DNA from: Algibacter sp. L1A34
GTDB taxonomy: Bacteria; Bacteroidota; Bacteroidia; Flavobacteriales; Flavobacteriaceae
Direction of reading: 5' to 3'
Length of the DNA: 64,000 nt
Assembly: GCF_009796805.1 (NCBI RefSeq)
Contig: NZ_CP047029.1
Coordinates: 4,574,104-4,638,103 of the forward strand
The position numbers were made by a program, and so were the translations under genes. Every line of letters starts with the position of its first letter. Positions within the stretch are counted from its first letter, which is position 1. The notes beneath the pieces are model-generated. The model was not told the origin of the DNA, searched no databases, and was given only the letters and a program-made list of their open reading frames with translations. This document shows positions 9,632 through 18,995 of this stretch, piece by piece.

Positions 9632-9718
9632 AAAAAGAAGACGATTTTCGGGTATGCTTTTTCTCTAAGACTATTGTTCTGTGCCTTTATTCATTTTAAC
9701 TATTTATTTAATTGATAG

Positions 9719-10636
9719 ATGCTTAACTTATTAAACCTTATTCGTTGGAAGAATTTATTAATGATTGCTCTAGCTCAATTATTATTAAAATACGCACTTT
9801 TAGAGCCTTTTGGAATAGCGACGAGTTTGGATGGTTTTGGTATTTTTCTTTTAATTTTTGCCACAATTTGCATTGCTGCAGCGGGCAATATTATTAACGA
9901 CATTTATGATGTGGAGACCGATTTTGTAAACAAACCACATAAACTTATTGTTGGTAATTCAATTTCGGAAAAAACGGCTTACAACCTATTTATTATTTTT
10001 AATATTATTGGTGTTGGTGTTGGATTCTATATTTCGCATTTAGTTGGGAAAAGTCCATTTTTTTCACTTTTTGTTATTATTTCTGCTTTGCTTTACGTTT
10101 ACGCTACTTATTTAAAACGCACGCTTTTAATAGGAAATATTGTTATTTCAATCTTAGTTGGTTTAAGCGTCTTAATTGTTGGGATTTTCGAATTACTACC
10201 TGTACTTACTTTAGAAAACAGAGCCATTCAACTCACTTTTTTTAAAATTATTCTAGACTATGCTATGTTTGCATTTCTGCTTAATTTATTGCGAGAAATC
10301 GCCAAAGACTTAGAAGATATCGACGGTGACTACAAAGCAGGAATGAATACTTTACCCATTGCTATTGGTAGAGATAGAACCACTAAAGTCTTATTTGTTT
10401 TATCGATAATACCGATATTTTTGATAATTTATTATGTTGTAAATTCGTTATATACAGATATTTTTGCTGCTGGTTATTATATATTTTTTATTATAGGCCC
10501 CATAATCTTTACGAGCATTAAATTGTTTAGCGCTAAAACTAAAAAAGATTATCATTTTATTAGTGATTTATTAAAATTGGTTATGTTTTTTGGAGTGCTT
10601 TCACTGTTAATTTATTATTTTAATTTGAAAGCTTAA
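9719..10636 (+). CDS. UbiA-family prenyltransferase
   Basis: Integral membrane prenyltransferase with about eight to nine helices over 305 residues. The first Asp-rich motif NDIYDVETD lies near residues 60-68 and the second, DLEDIDGDYKAG, near 199-210; both bind Mg-diphosphate in this superfamily. Sequence style fits the geranylgeranylglycerol-phosphate geranylgeranyltransferase-like branch commonly annotated in Bacteroidota, but the acceptor is not provable here. It follows the KdsC-like gene by 87 bases and precedes Maf, an order I associate with Flavobacteriaceae. Confidence 0.85.
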   Translation: MLNLLNLIRWKNLLMIALAQLLLKYALLEPFGIATSLDGFGIFLLIFATICIAAAGNIINDIYDVETDFVNKPHKLIVGNSISEKTAYNLFIIFNIIGVGVGFYISHLVGKSPFFSLFVIISALLYVYATYLKRTLLIGNIVISILVGLSVLIVGIFELLPVLTLENRAIQLTFFKIILDYAMFAFLLNLLREIAKDLEDIDGDYKAGMNTLPIAIGRDRTTKVLFVLSIIPIFLIIYYVVNSLYTDIFAAGYYIFFIIGPIIFTSIKLFSAKTKKDYHFISDLLKLVMFFGVLSLLIYYFNLKA

Positions 10637-10744
10637 CTGTTCTAAATAGTCTACAAGGCCTTTAAAAAACAGGAAAAATACTTTGAATTGAATATAAAAT
10701 TCATAAGTTAACCCTTTATCATTTCTCAATAACACTATCTAAAT

Positions 10745-11341
10745 ATGTTAAAAGAAAAATTAAAAAACTATAATATTATTCTTGCTTCTGGCTCACCACG
10801 CAGGCAACAATTTTTTAAAGACTTGGGTTTAGATTTTAAAATTAGACTTAAGCCTGTAAAAGAAGAATATCCAAATCGATTAACTCATTTTGAAATTAGT
10901 AATTATTTAGCACAACTAAAAGCACTTCCTTTTAAAGAAGAATTACAAAAAAATGATATTTTAATTACCAGCGATACTATTGTTTGGAACGATAACAAAG
11001 CACTTGGAAAGCCTAAAGATGAAGCCGATGCTTTCAATATTTTAAAATCATTAAGTAATAAAACTCACGAAGTGATTACTTCGGTCTGCTTTACCACCAA
11101 AACATCCGAAAAAACACTATACTCTATTACTAAAGTTACTTTTAAAGACTTTACAGATGAAGAAATTACTTATTATATAAAAACATCAAAACCTTTTGAT
11201 AAGGCAGGTGCTTACGGTATTCAAGAATGGATTGGACAAATTGGTGTTACCAAACTAGAAGGCTCTTATTTTAATGTTATGGGTTTGCCAACGCACTTGG
11301 TTTACCAAACACTGAATAACATTGCCAATAAACCATTTTAA
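10745..11341 (+). CDS. Maf-like nucleoside triphosphate pyrophosphatase
   Basis: Hydrolyses non-canonical or selected nucleoside triphosphates to monophosphates (house-cleaning) and is linked to septum inhibition in other bacteria. The 198-residue length is typical. The substrate loop is ILASGSPRRQQFF near residues 11-23, the catalytic acidic segment ITSDTIVWND is near 74-83, and GAYGIQEWIG follows near 156-165. The gene lies 108 bases after UbiA on the same strand. Whether it is of the YhdE or YceF specificity class cannot be settled by eye. Confidence 0.92.
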   Translation: MLKEKLKNYNIILASGSPRRQQFFKDLGLDFKIRLKPVKEEYPNRLTHFEISNYLAQLKALPFKEELQKNDILITSDTIVWNDNKALGKPKDEADAFNILKSLSNKTHEVITSVCFTTKTSEKTLYSITKVTFKDFTDEEITYYIKTSKPFDKAGAYGIQEWIGQIGVTKLEGSYFNVMGLPTHLVYQTLNNIANKPF

Positions 11342-11376
11342 AAGTAAAATAAAAACACTTGCTGTGCTTTCCAACG

Positions 11377-11384
11377 TATATTTG
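11377..11384 (+). promoter_or_regulatory. -7 promoter element of the MscS-like gene
   Basis: TATATTTG matches TAnnTTTG and ends 24 bases before the ATG at 11409. A TTG at 11359-11361 is somewhat too close for a standard -33 element. Confidence 0.45.
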
Positions 11385-11408
11385 CAGCGAATTTTAAAAC
11401 CTTAAAAC

Positions 11409-11954
11409 ATGCAGTTTTTGGATACCTTTCAAAATGAATTAATAAGTACAGCAATTGTACTTATCGTTTTGTTCATTATTAGATATTTAATTCATTTTGC
11501 CATTACCAAAATTGGACGTAAAAGCGGTATAAATGACGCCCGAGTTCGCTTAATTCGTCGTTATATTACCGTAACCTTGTTTTTAATAGCAATTTTAATA
11601 GAATCTTTTATATTTGGAGCACAAGTCCACGATTTGGCAGTTGTTTTTTCTTCCGTTTTTGCTGTTATTGGTATTGCGCTGTTTGCTATTTGGTCAATTT
11701 TAAGCAACATAACTTCTGGTATTATTATGTTTTTCAACTTCCCATATAAAGTGGGTGATAAAATTGAAATTCACGATAAAGATTTCCCTATAAGAGCCAT
11801 TATTGAAGATATTAGAGCTTTTCAAATTCATTTAAGGTTAGATAATGGCAATTTAGTAACCTACCCTAACAATCTAATGTTACAAAAAGCCGTAACTTTA
11901 ATTCAAAAAGATGCCATTGATGAGGCTCATGATGACGGCGTAGATGCTATTTAA
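11409..11954 (+). CDS. small MscS-family mechanosensitive channel
   Basis: Inner-membrane channel that opens under membrane tension. At 181 residues it is a minimal version: helices near residues 13-33, 50-70 and 77-110 (the last carrying the pore-lining type sequence GIALFAIWSILSNITSGIIM), followed by the beta domain (FNFPYKVGDKIEIHD near 114-128). The usual C-terminal alpha/beta cage of MscS is missing, which is common among Bacteroidota homologues. Own -7 box upstream; CorA follows after 33 bases and may be co-transcribed, giving an ion-transport pair. Confidence 0.85.
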   Translation: MQFLDTFQNELISTAIVLIVLFIIRYLIHFAITKIGRKSGINDARVRLIRRYITVTLFLIAILIESFIFGAQVHDLAVVFSSVFAVIGIALFAIWSILSNITSGIIMFFNFPYKVGDKIEIHDKDFPIRAIIEDIRAFQIHLRLDNGNLVTYPNNLMLQKAVTLIQKDAIDEAHDDGVDAI

Positions 11955-11987
11955 ATAATCTATATCTTTATCTAAATATTTTTCCTA

Positions 11988-13055
11988 ATGGCAAAAACGA
12001 GAAAACACAATTATAAAAAAAAGGCAGGCCAAATACCGGGAACAGCTATTTATACCGGTTCAAAATCTTCAGAAAAACTATTTATTGAAGTATTTGATTA
12101 CAATGAAAAAAGATTTACTGAAAAACATTTAACCGATGTTTCGGAAACCATCCAATACAAAGGAAGTGATTCCATTACTTGGATAAACATAAATGGCTTA
12201 AACCATGTTGAAGAAATTGAAAAACTTTCTACGCACTATGAATTTCATCCGCTTGTATTAGAAGATATTGTAAACATTTCTCAACGCCCAAAAATTGATG
12301 AATACGACAATTACTTTTTTATTGTTTTAAAGATGCTTTATTATGATAAGGACGAAAAAATAATCTCGGAGCAAGTCAGCTTTATTTTAGGCAAAGACCA
12401 TGTATTGTCTTTCCAAGAATCTGAAGGTGATGTTTTTGATGCCGTTAGAGAGCGTATTAGACATGGGAAAGGAAGAGTTAGAAACATGAATTCCGACTAT
12501 TTACTTTATGTATTAATAGATGCTGTAGTGGATTATTATTTCAATATTATAGAAATATTAGGCGATAAAATTGAAGATTTTGAAACTGATATTTTTAATG
12601 GAAATGCTACGGAAGATGTAAGTCAGAACATTCAAAATTTAAAACGTGAAATTTTAAAAGTGCGCCGCGCCATTTTCCCACTTCGCGAAGTTATAAACCG
12701 TATTGAAAAAACTGACAACGAATTAATTTCAAAACAAACTCTAAATTATTACAGAGATGTTTACGACCATTTAATTCAAGTCGCTGAAAACATCGATATT
12801 TACCGCGAAATGATTTGGAGTTTAATGGATATGTACATGACTACCATTAGCAATAAAATGAACGAAGTAATGAAAGTACTTACTATTATGGCTTCCATTT
12901 TTATTCCGTTAACATTTATTGCAGGCATTTACGGCATGAATTTCGAAAACATTCCTGAGTTACACTACCACAATTCCTATTACATTCTTTGGTGCGTTAT
13001 GATTGCTATTTTTATTGGAATGATTATCTATTTTAAACGAAAAAAGTGGCTTTAA
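11988..13055 (+). CDS. corA: magnesium/cobalt transporter CorA
   Basis: Pentameric divalent cation channel of the inner membrane. The 355-residue protein has the large cytoplasmic N-terminal domain, a long stalk helix (about residues 210-300) and two C-terminal membrane helices near 293-313 and 327-347. The selectivity motif GMN is present in YGMNFENIPEL near residue 317. A basic tail (KRKKWL) closes the protein, as usual. It lies 33 bases after the MscS-like gene on the same strand. Confidence 0.96.
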   Translation: MAKTRKHNYKKKAGQIPGTAIYTGSKSSEKLFIEVFDYNEKRFTEKHLTDVSETIQYKGSDSITWININGLNHVEEIEKLSTHYEFHPLVLEDIVNISQRPKIDEYDNYFFIVLKMLYYDKDEKIISEQVSFILGKDHVLSFQESEGDVFDAVRERIRHGKGRVRNMNSDYLLYVLIDAVVDYYFNIIEILGDKIEDFETDIFNGNATEDVSQNIQNLKREILKVRRAIFPLREVINRIEKTDNELISKQTLNYYRDVYDHLIQVAENIDIYREMIWSLMDMYMTTISNKMNEVMKVLTIMASIFIPLTFIAGIYGMNFENIPELHYHNSYYILWCVMIAIFIGMIIYFKRKKWL

Positions 13056-13152
13056 CTTCAATAAACACATATTAAAACCTATTAGCGACAAACACGGAAA
13101 AACATAAAGTTAAAGAAACATTAAAACCGTCATATACCCTTTCAATCTTTGT

Positions 13153-13160
13153 TATATTTG
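13153..13160 (+). promoter_or_regulatory. -7 promoter element of the PIG-L module
   Basis: TATATTTG lies 22 bases before the ATG at 13183 and matches TAnnTTTG. It probably drives the four-gene module up to 18501. Confidence 0.5.
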
Positions 13161-13182
13161 ATGCTTAGCTAACTATATATTT

Positions 13183-15708
13183 ATGCAAAGTTCAAAATAT
13201 TATCTTTTATTACTAGTTTTAACTGTTTCCCTTTCACAGGCACAAAAACCAAAAACACCAGCATCTAACGAGGTTTACGAATCTATCCAAAAACTTAATT
13301 TTTTAGGTTCAGTTTTATATGTTGCAGCTCATCCCGATGATGAAAACACAAGATTAATCTCATACCTTTCTAACGAGGTAAAAGCTAGAACAGCCTATCT
13401 TTCTTTAACACGTGGCGATGGTGGTCAAAACCTAATTGGTCCAGAAATAAGAGAATTACTAGGCGTTATTAGAACTCAAGAATTATTAGCAGCTAGACGC
13501 GTTGATGGTGGAGAACAATTTTTTTCTAGAGCCAATGATTTTGGTTACTCTAAACATCCAGACGAAACTTTACAAATTTGGAATAAAGATCAAGTTTTAA
13601 GCGATGTTGTTTTGGCAATCCGCCAGTTTAAACCCGATGTTATTATTAATAGGTTCGATCACAGAACTCCTGGAAGCACGCACGGTCACCATACTAGTTC
13701 TGCCATTTTAAGCTTAGAAGCCTTCGATTTAGCAAACAATAGCTCCTCTTATCCAGAACAATTAAAACAAACTTCTTTATGGCAACCAAAACGCATATTT
13801 TACAACACGAGTTGGTGGGCTTACGGTAGTGAAGAAAAATTTAATGCAGTCGATAAAAGCAACATGTTAAATTTTGATATTGGGGTATATTATCCGTTAA
13901 AAGGTCTGTCTAACAACGAAGTTGCTGCACAAGCTAGAAGCCAGCATTTATGTCAAGGTTTTGGGCGCACATTAGAGCGCGGTTCGCAAACAGAATATAT
14001 TGAATTTTTAAAAGGAGATCCATTAAGTGAAAACAAAGATATTTTTAATGGAATTGACACCTCATGGAATCGAGTAAAAGGAGGAAAAGCCATTGGTGAT
14101 ATTTTATATGAAGTTGAAAATAATTTCAATTTCAAAAACCCTTCAGAACATATTCCGCAATTAATTGAAGCCTATAAATTACTTCAGAACATAGACGACG
14201 ACCATTGGAGAATTCAAAAAACTAAAGAATTAAAATCTATTATAGAAATGTGTGCTGGTTTGTATTTAGAGGCATCGGCAGAAACGCCTTGGGCAACCCA
14301 AAACGAAATAGTTAAATTAGATATTGAAGTTTTAAACCGAAGTAATCAAAACATTACTTTAGAAAGTATTAAAAACGCAAACGCTATAAATATTGCAAAA
14401 CATATTGAATTAAAAGAAAACACAAAATTCAACTTCAAAGAAACCTTTAAAATAGGAAGTCATCAACAACCAACAACACCATATTGGCTTACTAAAAAAG
14501 GAACTTTAGGTATGTACCAAGTGGATGATACAAATTTAATAGGCTTACCCGAAACACCACGAGTTTACAAAGTGGATTTCAATCTTCTTATTAATAACAC
14601 ACCCATTACATTCACAAAAAATGTGGTGTATCGATTTTCTAAACCAGATAAAGGTGAGTTGTATCGTCCATTTGAAATTATCCCAGAAGTTTCGGCAAAA
14701 ATCACAGAAAATGTTATTATTCTAAATTCCAATGCCCAGCATGATATTTCAGTAATTGTAAAAGCTGGACGTGATAATTTAGAAGGGTCGGTAGAAGTTT
14801 GCCATCCTAAAGATTGGAGTATATTTCCAAAAAATCAAAAAATTTCAATTAAAAATAAAGGAGAAGAACAAACTTTAGTATTCACCGTAATTCCTCCTAA
14901 AACTCAAAGCGAAGGTATTATTAGCCCTATCGTACATATTGGCGATAAAGATTATACCAAAGAATTAATTTCAATTGATTATGATCACATTCCTTTCCAA
15001 ACGGTTTTACTACCAAGCGAAAGTAAAATTGTGCGCTTAGATATTAAAAAGAAAGGCGAAAATATTGCTTATATTCAAGGTGCTGGCGATGTGGTTCCTG
15101 AGAGTTTGCAACAAATTGGATATAATGTCCGTATTTTAAAACCCGACGAAATTAATGCAGAAACATTAAGCCGTTTTGATGCTATTGTTGTAGGAATTAG
15201 AGCCTATAACACCGTTGAAGAATTAAAGTTTAAGCAAGAATTACTGTTTAATTTTGTCGCTCAAGGCGGAAATATGATTGTGCAATACAATACCAATCGT
15301 CGTTTAAAAGTTGACAATTTAGCACCATTCAGATTAGAACTTTCTCGTGATAGAGTTACCGATGAAACCGCCGATGTTACTTTTCTAAATCCAGAGCATC
15401 CTATTTTAAATTACCCAAATAAAATTACCCAAAATGATTTTGAAGGATGGACGCAAGAACGTGGGCTTTATTTCCCTAATAAATGGGCGCCCACCTTCAC
15501 TCCTATTCTATCAATGCATGATAAAGGTGAAACAGACAAAAAAGGAAGCTTACTCGTTGCAAAACATGGTAATGGTTATTTTATTTATACTGGTTTAAGT
15601 TTTTTTAGAGAATTTCCGGCAGGAGTTTCTGGAGCTTATAGACTGTTTGCTAATATGCTTTCTATTGGTAAAGAAGATTTAAAACAAGAGGCAAAACTAA
15701 ACGATTAA
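13183..15708 (+). CDS. exported PIG-L family deacetylase, 841 residues
   Basis: Zinc-dependent amide hydrolase related to GlcNAc-PI and mycothiol-pathway deacetylases. A signal peptide is visible at residues 1-20 (ends SLSQAQ), so the enzyme should act outside the cytoplasm. The catalytic metal motif VAAHPDDEN is near residues 47-55 and the second histidine region STHGHHTSSA near 166-175. After the roughly 300-residue PIG-L domain come beta-rich and glutamine-amidotransferase-like segments (RFDAIVVGIRAYNTVEELKF near 665-684). It opens a module with a 36-residue membrane peptide, a sodium symporter and a sugar-type oxidoreductase, suggesting processing of an N-acetylated sugar before uptake; this is inference. 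Confidence 0.88.
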   Translation: MQSSKYYLLLLVLTVSLSQAQKPKTPASNEVYESIQKLNFLGSVLYVAAHPDDENTRLISYLSNEVKARTAYLSLTRGDGGQNLIGPEIRELLGVIRTQELLAARRVDGGEQFFSRANDFGYSKHPDETLQIWNKDQVLSDVVLAIRQFKPDVIINRFDHRTPGSTHGHHTSSAILSLEAFDLANNSSSYPEQLKQTSLWQPKRIFYNTSWWAYGSEEKFNAVDKSNMLNFDIGVYYPLKGLSNNEVAAQARSQHLCQGFGRTLERGSQTEYIEFLKGDPLSENKDIFNGIDTSWNRVKGGKAIGDILYEVENNFNFKNPSEHIPQLIEAYKLLQNIDDDHWRIQKTKELKSIIEMCAGLYLEASAETPWATQNEIVKLDIEVLNRSNQNITLESIKNANAINIAKHIELKENTKFNFKETFKIGSHQQPTTPYWLTKKGTLGMYQVDDTNLIGLPETPRVYKVDFNLLINNTPITFTKNVVYRFSKPDKGELYRPFEIIPEVSAKITENVIILNSNAQHDISVIVKAGRDNLEGSVEVCHPKDWSIFPKNQKISIKNKGEEQTLVFTVIPPKTQSEGIISPIVHIGDKDYTKELISIDYDHIPFQTVLLPSESKIVRLDIKKKGENIAYIQGAGDVVPESLQQIGYNVRILKPDEINAETLSRFDAIVVGIRAYNTVEELKFKQELLFNFVAQGGNMIVQYNTNRRLKVDNLAPFRLELSRDRVTDETADVTFLNPEHPILNYPNKITQNDFEGWTQERGLYFPNKWAPTFTPILSMHDKGETDKKGSLLVAKHGNGYFIYTGLSFFREFPAGVSGAYRLFANMLSIGKEDLKQEAKLND

Positions 15709-15710
15709 CT

Positions 15711-15821
15711 ATGGAAGAAAAACAACCAAAAAAACAAGTTTGGCTAAAATTATATTCTTTAGTTCTAATTGCCAACGCTATCTATTTCGTCCTTTTTTAC
15801 TTAATAACAAAAGCCTTTTAA
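15711..15821 (+). CDS. 36-residue single-pass membrane peptide
   Basis: ATG at 15711 reads MEEKQPKKQVWLKLYSLVLI, continues through a hydrophobic stretch (residues about 14-32) and ends KAF with TAA at 15819-15821. It begins two bases after the PIG-L stop and ends three bases before the symporter ATG, so it fits exactly between them with no wasted sequence. The lysine-rich N-terminus followed by one helix predicts an N-in membrane peptide. Other solute symporters have small partner membrane proteins (DUF485/YjcH with ActP), so an accessory-subunit role is possible but unproven. Confidence 0.72.
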   Translation: MEEKQPKKQVWLKLYSLVLIANAIYFVLFYLITKAF

Positions 15822-15824
15822 TTT

Positions 15825-17537
15825 ATGCAAACTTTAAATTGGATCGATTGGGTAGTGCTTTGTGTAACTTTAATAGCTATAGTAGCTTACGGCACGTACC
15901 AAACCCGAGGTAGCCGTAATGTACAAGATTATTTAAAAGGAGGAAATACATCAAAATGGTGGACCATCGGTCTTTCGGTAATGGCAACCCAAGCCAGTGC
16001 CATCACCTTTCTTTCAACGCCTGGGCAAGCTTTTAACGACGGTATGGGCTTTGTACAATTCTACTTTGGCTTACCTATTGCCATGGTAGTTATTTGTATG
16101 GTTTTCATTCCATTATACCACAGATTAAAAGTTTATACAGCATACGAATTTCTAGAAAACCGCTTCGACTTAAAAACTCGAACATTAACGGCCATTCTGT
16201 TTTTAATACAACGTGGCTTGGCAGCAGGAATTACCATTTTTGCACCTGCAATTATTCTTTCCGTAGTTCTTAAATGGGATTTACTGACACTAAATATTGT
16301 TATCGGGTTTCTAGTCATTATTTACACCGTTTCCGGAGGAACACGCGCTGTAAACGTAACTCAAAAACACCAAATGGTCGTTATTTTTATCGGGATGCTT
16401 GTTGCTTTCTTTTTAATTGTTAGTAAGCTTCCGCAAGATATTACATTCAGTAAAGCACTTGATATTGCTGGAGCTAGTGGTAAAATGGAAGTTTTAGATT
16501 TTTCATTCAACTTAAATAATCGTTACACCTTTTGGAGTGGTATTATTGGCGGTACATTTTTAATGTTATCCTATTTCGGGACCGATCAAAGCCAAGTACA
16601 GCGCTACCTTTCTGGCAAATCTGTTAAAGAAATGCAACTTGGTTTAATTTTTAATGGACTTTTAAAAATACCTATGCAATTCTTTATTTTATTGGTAGGC
16701 GTTATGGTTTTCGTGTTTTATCAATTTAATGAAGCTCCTGTAAATTTTAATCCAACAGCAACAGAAGTTGTTTTAAATTCTAAATATGCCGATGAATTTA
16801 AAACCCTTCAAAATGAACAAAAAACAATTTTTAACGATAAGCAAAATATCATTAAATCTTTTTTAAATTCTGATAATCCAGAAGCATCAAAACAAATCGC
16901 TTTAGCCAATGAAGCCAATGATAAATTGCGACAAAAAGCTAGAGATTTAATTGATAAAGCTTCGGAAAGTGAAAGTATAAAAATAGAAAGCAACGATAAG
17001 GATTATGTTTTTATTCATTTTATTCTGAATAATTTACCACGCGGACTAATCGGTTTACTTTTAGCAGTAATTTTAAGCGCAGCCATGTCGAGTACTGCAA
17101 GTGAATTAAACGCTTTAGGCTCTACAACAACCATAGATTTATACAAACGAAATACTAGCGAAAAAACAGAAGAAGAAATGGTAAGAGCCTCACGTTGGTT
17201 TACATTTGCTTGGGGAATTATTGCTATAGGTGTAGCTTGTGTTGCCAATTTAGCCGAAAACTTAATTCAGCTTGTAAATATTATTGGATCTATTTTTTAT
17301 GGCAACGTTTTAGGTGTGTTTTTGTTAGCTTTTTTCTTTAAATTTGTAAAAGGAAATGCCGTATTTATAGGAGCCTTAATAACGCAATTTATTGTAATTG
17401 CATTATATCTTTTAGACTTAAACAATCTTATTAACTTGCCATTTTTATGGTTAAATTTTGTGGGTTGTGCTATTGTAATCGCAATTTCATGTATAATTCA
17501 AATACTTATTCCAAATGAAAAACCAATCACAAGTTAA
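15825..17537 (+). CDS. sodium:solute symporter
   Basis: SSS-family inner membrane transporter that couples sodium entry to uptake of a sugar or other solute. It has 570 residues and about 13-14 helices. Recognisable segments are GGNTSKWWTIGLSVMATQAS near residues 39-58 and a family-type FGTDQSQVQRYLSGKS near 250-265. A hydrophilic, helix-rich insertion of roughly 75 residues (about 315-390, rich in K/E/N/Q) separates two membrane helices. The gene follows the 36-residue peptide and overlaps the oxidoreductase by 23 bases, so the set is probably an operon. Substrate unknown. Confidence 0.92.
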   Translation: MQTLNWIDWVVLCVTLIAIVAYGTYQTRGSRNVQDYLKGGNTSKWWTIGLSVMATQASAITFLSTPGQAFNDGMGFVQFYFGLPIAMVVICMVFIPLYHRLKVYTAYEFLENRFDLKTRTLTAILFLIQRGLAAGITIFAPAIILSVVLKWDLLTLNIVIGFLVIIYTVSGGTRAVNVTQKHQMVVIFIGMLVAFFLIVSKLPQDITFSKALDIAGASGKMEVLDFSFNLNNRYTFWSGIIGGTFLMLSYFGTDQSQVQRYLSGKSVKEMQLGLIFNGLLKIPMQFFILLVGVMVFVFYQFNEAPVNFNPTATEVVLNSKYADEFKTLQNEQKTIFNDKQNIIKSFLNSDNPEASKQIALANEANDKLRQKARDLIDKASESESIKIESNDKDYVFIHFILNNLPRGLIGLLLAVILSAAMSSTASELNALGSTTTIDLYKRNTSEKTEEEMVRASRWFTFAWGIIAIGVACVANLAENLIQLVNIIGSIFYGNVLGVFLLAFFFKFVKGNAVFIGALITQFIVIALYLLDLNNLINLPFLWLNFVGCAIVIAISCIIQILIPNEKPITS

Positions 17538-18501
17538 AACAATAAACTGGGGTATTATTGGCTTAGGAAGTATTGCTAATAAATTTGCAACAGATTTATT
17601 AACTATTCCAGACGCTAAACTTTACGCTGTAGCATCGCGATCACAAGATAAAGCAGATCTTTTTGCTGATAAATATAGCGCTACCAAAGCATATGATAGT
17701 TATGAAGCCTTGGCAAACGACAAAAATATAGACGCCATTTACATTGCCACACCTCACGCTTTACATAAAGAAAACACCTTGTTATGCTTAGAAAAAGGCA
17801 TAGCAGTTTTATGCGAAAAACCTTTTGCTATGGACGCTCAAGAAGTTAGTATTATGATAGCGAAAGCCAAAGAAAAAAACGTGTTGCTAATGGAAGCGCT
17901 TTGGACTTACTTTTTACCGCATTATCAGTTTGTTTTAAAGGAATTGAAAAATGAAACTTACGGTAAGCTTTTAAAAGTGGAAACCGATTTTGGTTTTCAT
18001 CGTGATTTTGATAATTCAGCAAGATTATTTAATAAATCGCTCGGTGGTGGAAGCCTACTCGACATTGGGATTTACTCAATTTTTACAGCCTTATCAACTT
18101 TAGGTATTCCAGAAAAAATGGAAGCCGAAGCTACGTTTTTTAAAAATGGTGCAGATTCATCTTGCAATATTTCCTTTAGTTATAAAAATGGTAAAACCGC
18201 GAAACTAAAAAGCACACTTTTGGAAGATACTCCAACCGAAGCTATTTTTTATTGTGAAAATGGAACTATTAAAATTAATACCATGTTCCACATGCCTACC
18301 ACGGTAACTGTGATCGCTAATGGAGAAGAAAAAACTTTAGATTTTGGGTATAAAACTATTGGGTATAACTACGAGGCTATTCACTTTAATGAATTGATCC
18401 GTGCTGGAAAAACAGAAAGTGATATTATGACTTTCGAGTTTAGTGAAAAACTTATAAATACTCTAGATACCGTTAGAAACCTTATTAAACTAGAATATTA
18501 A
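17515..18501 (+). CDS. Gfo/Idh/MocA family oxidoreductase
   Basis: NAD(P)-dependent sugar or cyclitol dehydrogenase, probably cytoplasmic. The Rossmann motif is WGIIGLGSIANKFA near residues 11-24. The conserved catalytic-region EKPFA is near residue 102-106. A second family segment, GGGSLLDIGIYSI, lies near 177-189 with the catalytic-type Asp and Tyr. It starts inside the last codons of the symporter gene (23-base overlap), which supports co-transcription with uptake. The length of 328 is normal. Substrate is inferred only as sugar-like from the module. Confidence 0.9.
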   Translation: MKNQSQVKTINWGIIGLGSIANKFATDLLTIPDAKLYAVASRSQDKADLFADKYSATKAYDSYEALANDKNIDAIYIATPHALHKENTLLCLEKGIAVLCEKPFAMDAQEVSIMIAKAKEKNVLLMEALWTYFLPHYQFVLKELKNETYGKLLKVETDFGFHRDFDNSARLFNKSLGGGSLLDIGIYSIFTALSTLGIPEKMEAEATFFKNGADSSCNISFSYKNGKTAKLKSTLLEDTPTEAIFYCENGTIKINTMFHMPTTVTVIANGEEKTLDFGYKTIGYNYEAIHFNELIRAGKTESDIMTFEFSEKLINTLDTVRNLIKLEY

Positions 18502-18532
18502 AATCATATTTTCTTTAATAAATTATAAATCT

Positions 18533-18568
18533 GTCCGATAAGTTCAAAATTAACTTATCGGGCATTTT
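18533..18568 (+). terminator. terminator of the PIG-L/symporter module
   Basis: A 12-bp stem (18533-18544 with 18552-18563, one G-U pair) and a T run follow the oxidoreductase stop by about 30 bases. Confidence 0.8.
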
Positions 18569-18645
18569 TGTTATATGGCTTAATCAAAACTTAGTGTAAA
18601 GCATGATCTTTAACTTGTGTAAACTATGTCACTTAACAAACAGCA

Positions 18646-18858
18646 ATGAAACAGAAGTACACATATAAAAATAATCGGAATTTATTGAAAAATATAAATT
18701 TTGAATACTTTGAAACTTATTCTCTTCAGCGAGGAGAAAAGCTTGAGAAGAAAATCAAATCTTTAGAATCTGAATTTGATAAAATTAAATCCAAAACTGA
18801 CCGAAATGAAACGCTAAAAAATAGATTATCTGAATTTCACTCAAGTAATTGTCAATAA
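18646..18858 (+). CDS. small charged coiled-coil protein, 70 residues
   Basis: I do not recognise the family. The product is very rich in Lys, Glu and Asn, has no signal peptide or membrane helix, and its middle part (LEKKIKSLESEFDKIKSK, about residues 32-49) has coiled-coil spacing. It lies between two rho-independent terminators, one before and one after, which argues for an independent transcription unit. I could not find a clear TAnnTTTG box upstream. A false-positive frame in AT-rich DNA remains possible. Confidence 0.45.
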   Translation: MKQKYTYKNNRNLLKNINFEYFETYSLQRGEKLEKKIKSLESEFDKIKSKTDRNETLKNRLSEFHSSNCQ

Positions 18859-18919
18859 GAAAGGAGAATCTCATTTTTCAGCAATAAATTTCAGAACAAA
18901 ATAAATAATTTCTATATCT

Positions 18920-18960
18920 AAACGGGTTGAAAAGAAATATACTTTTCAGCCCGTTTATTT
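18920..18960 (+). terminator. terminator after the 70-residue gene
   Basis: 15-bp stem with one G-T pair (18920-18934 with 18942-18956), seven-base loop, then a T-rich end. It could also end leftward transcription from the lipoprotein gene. Confidence 0.75.
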
Positions 18961-18995
18961 TACTTGTATTTAGAGCTAATCCTATTATACTTCAA

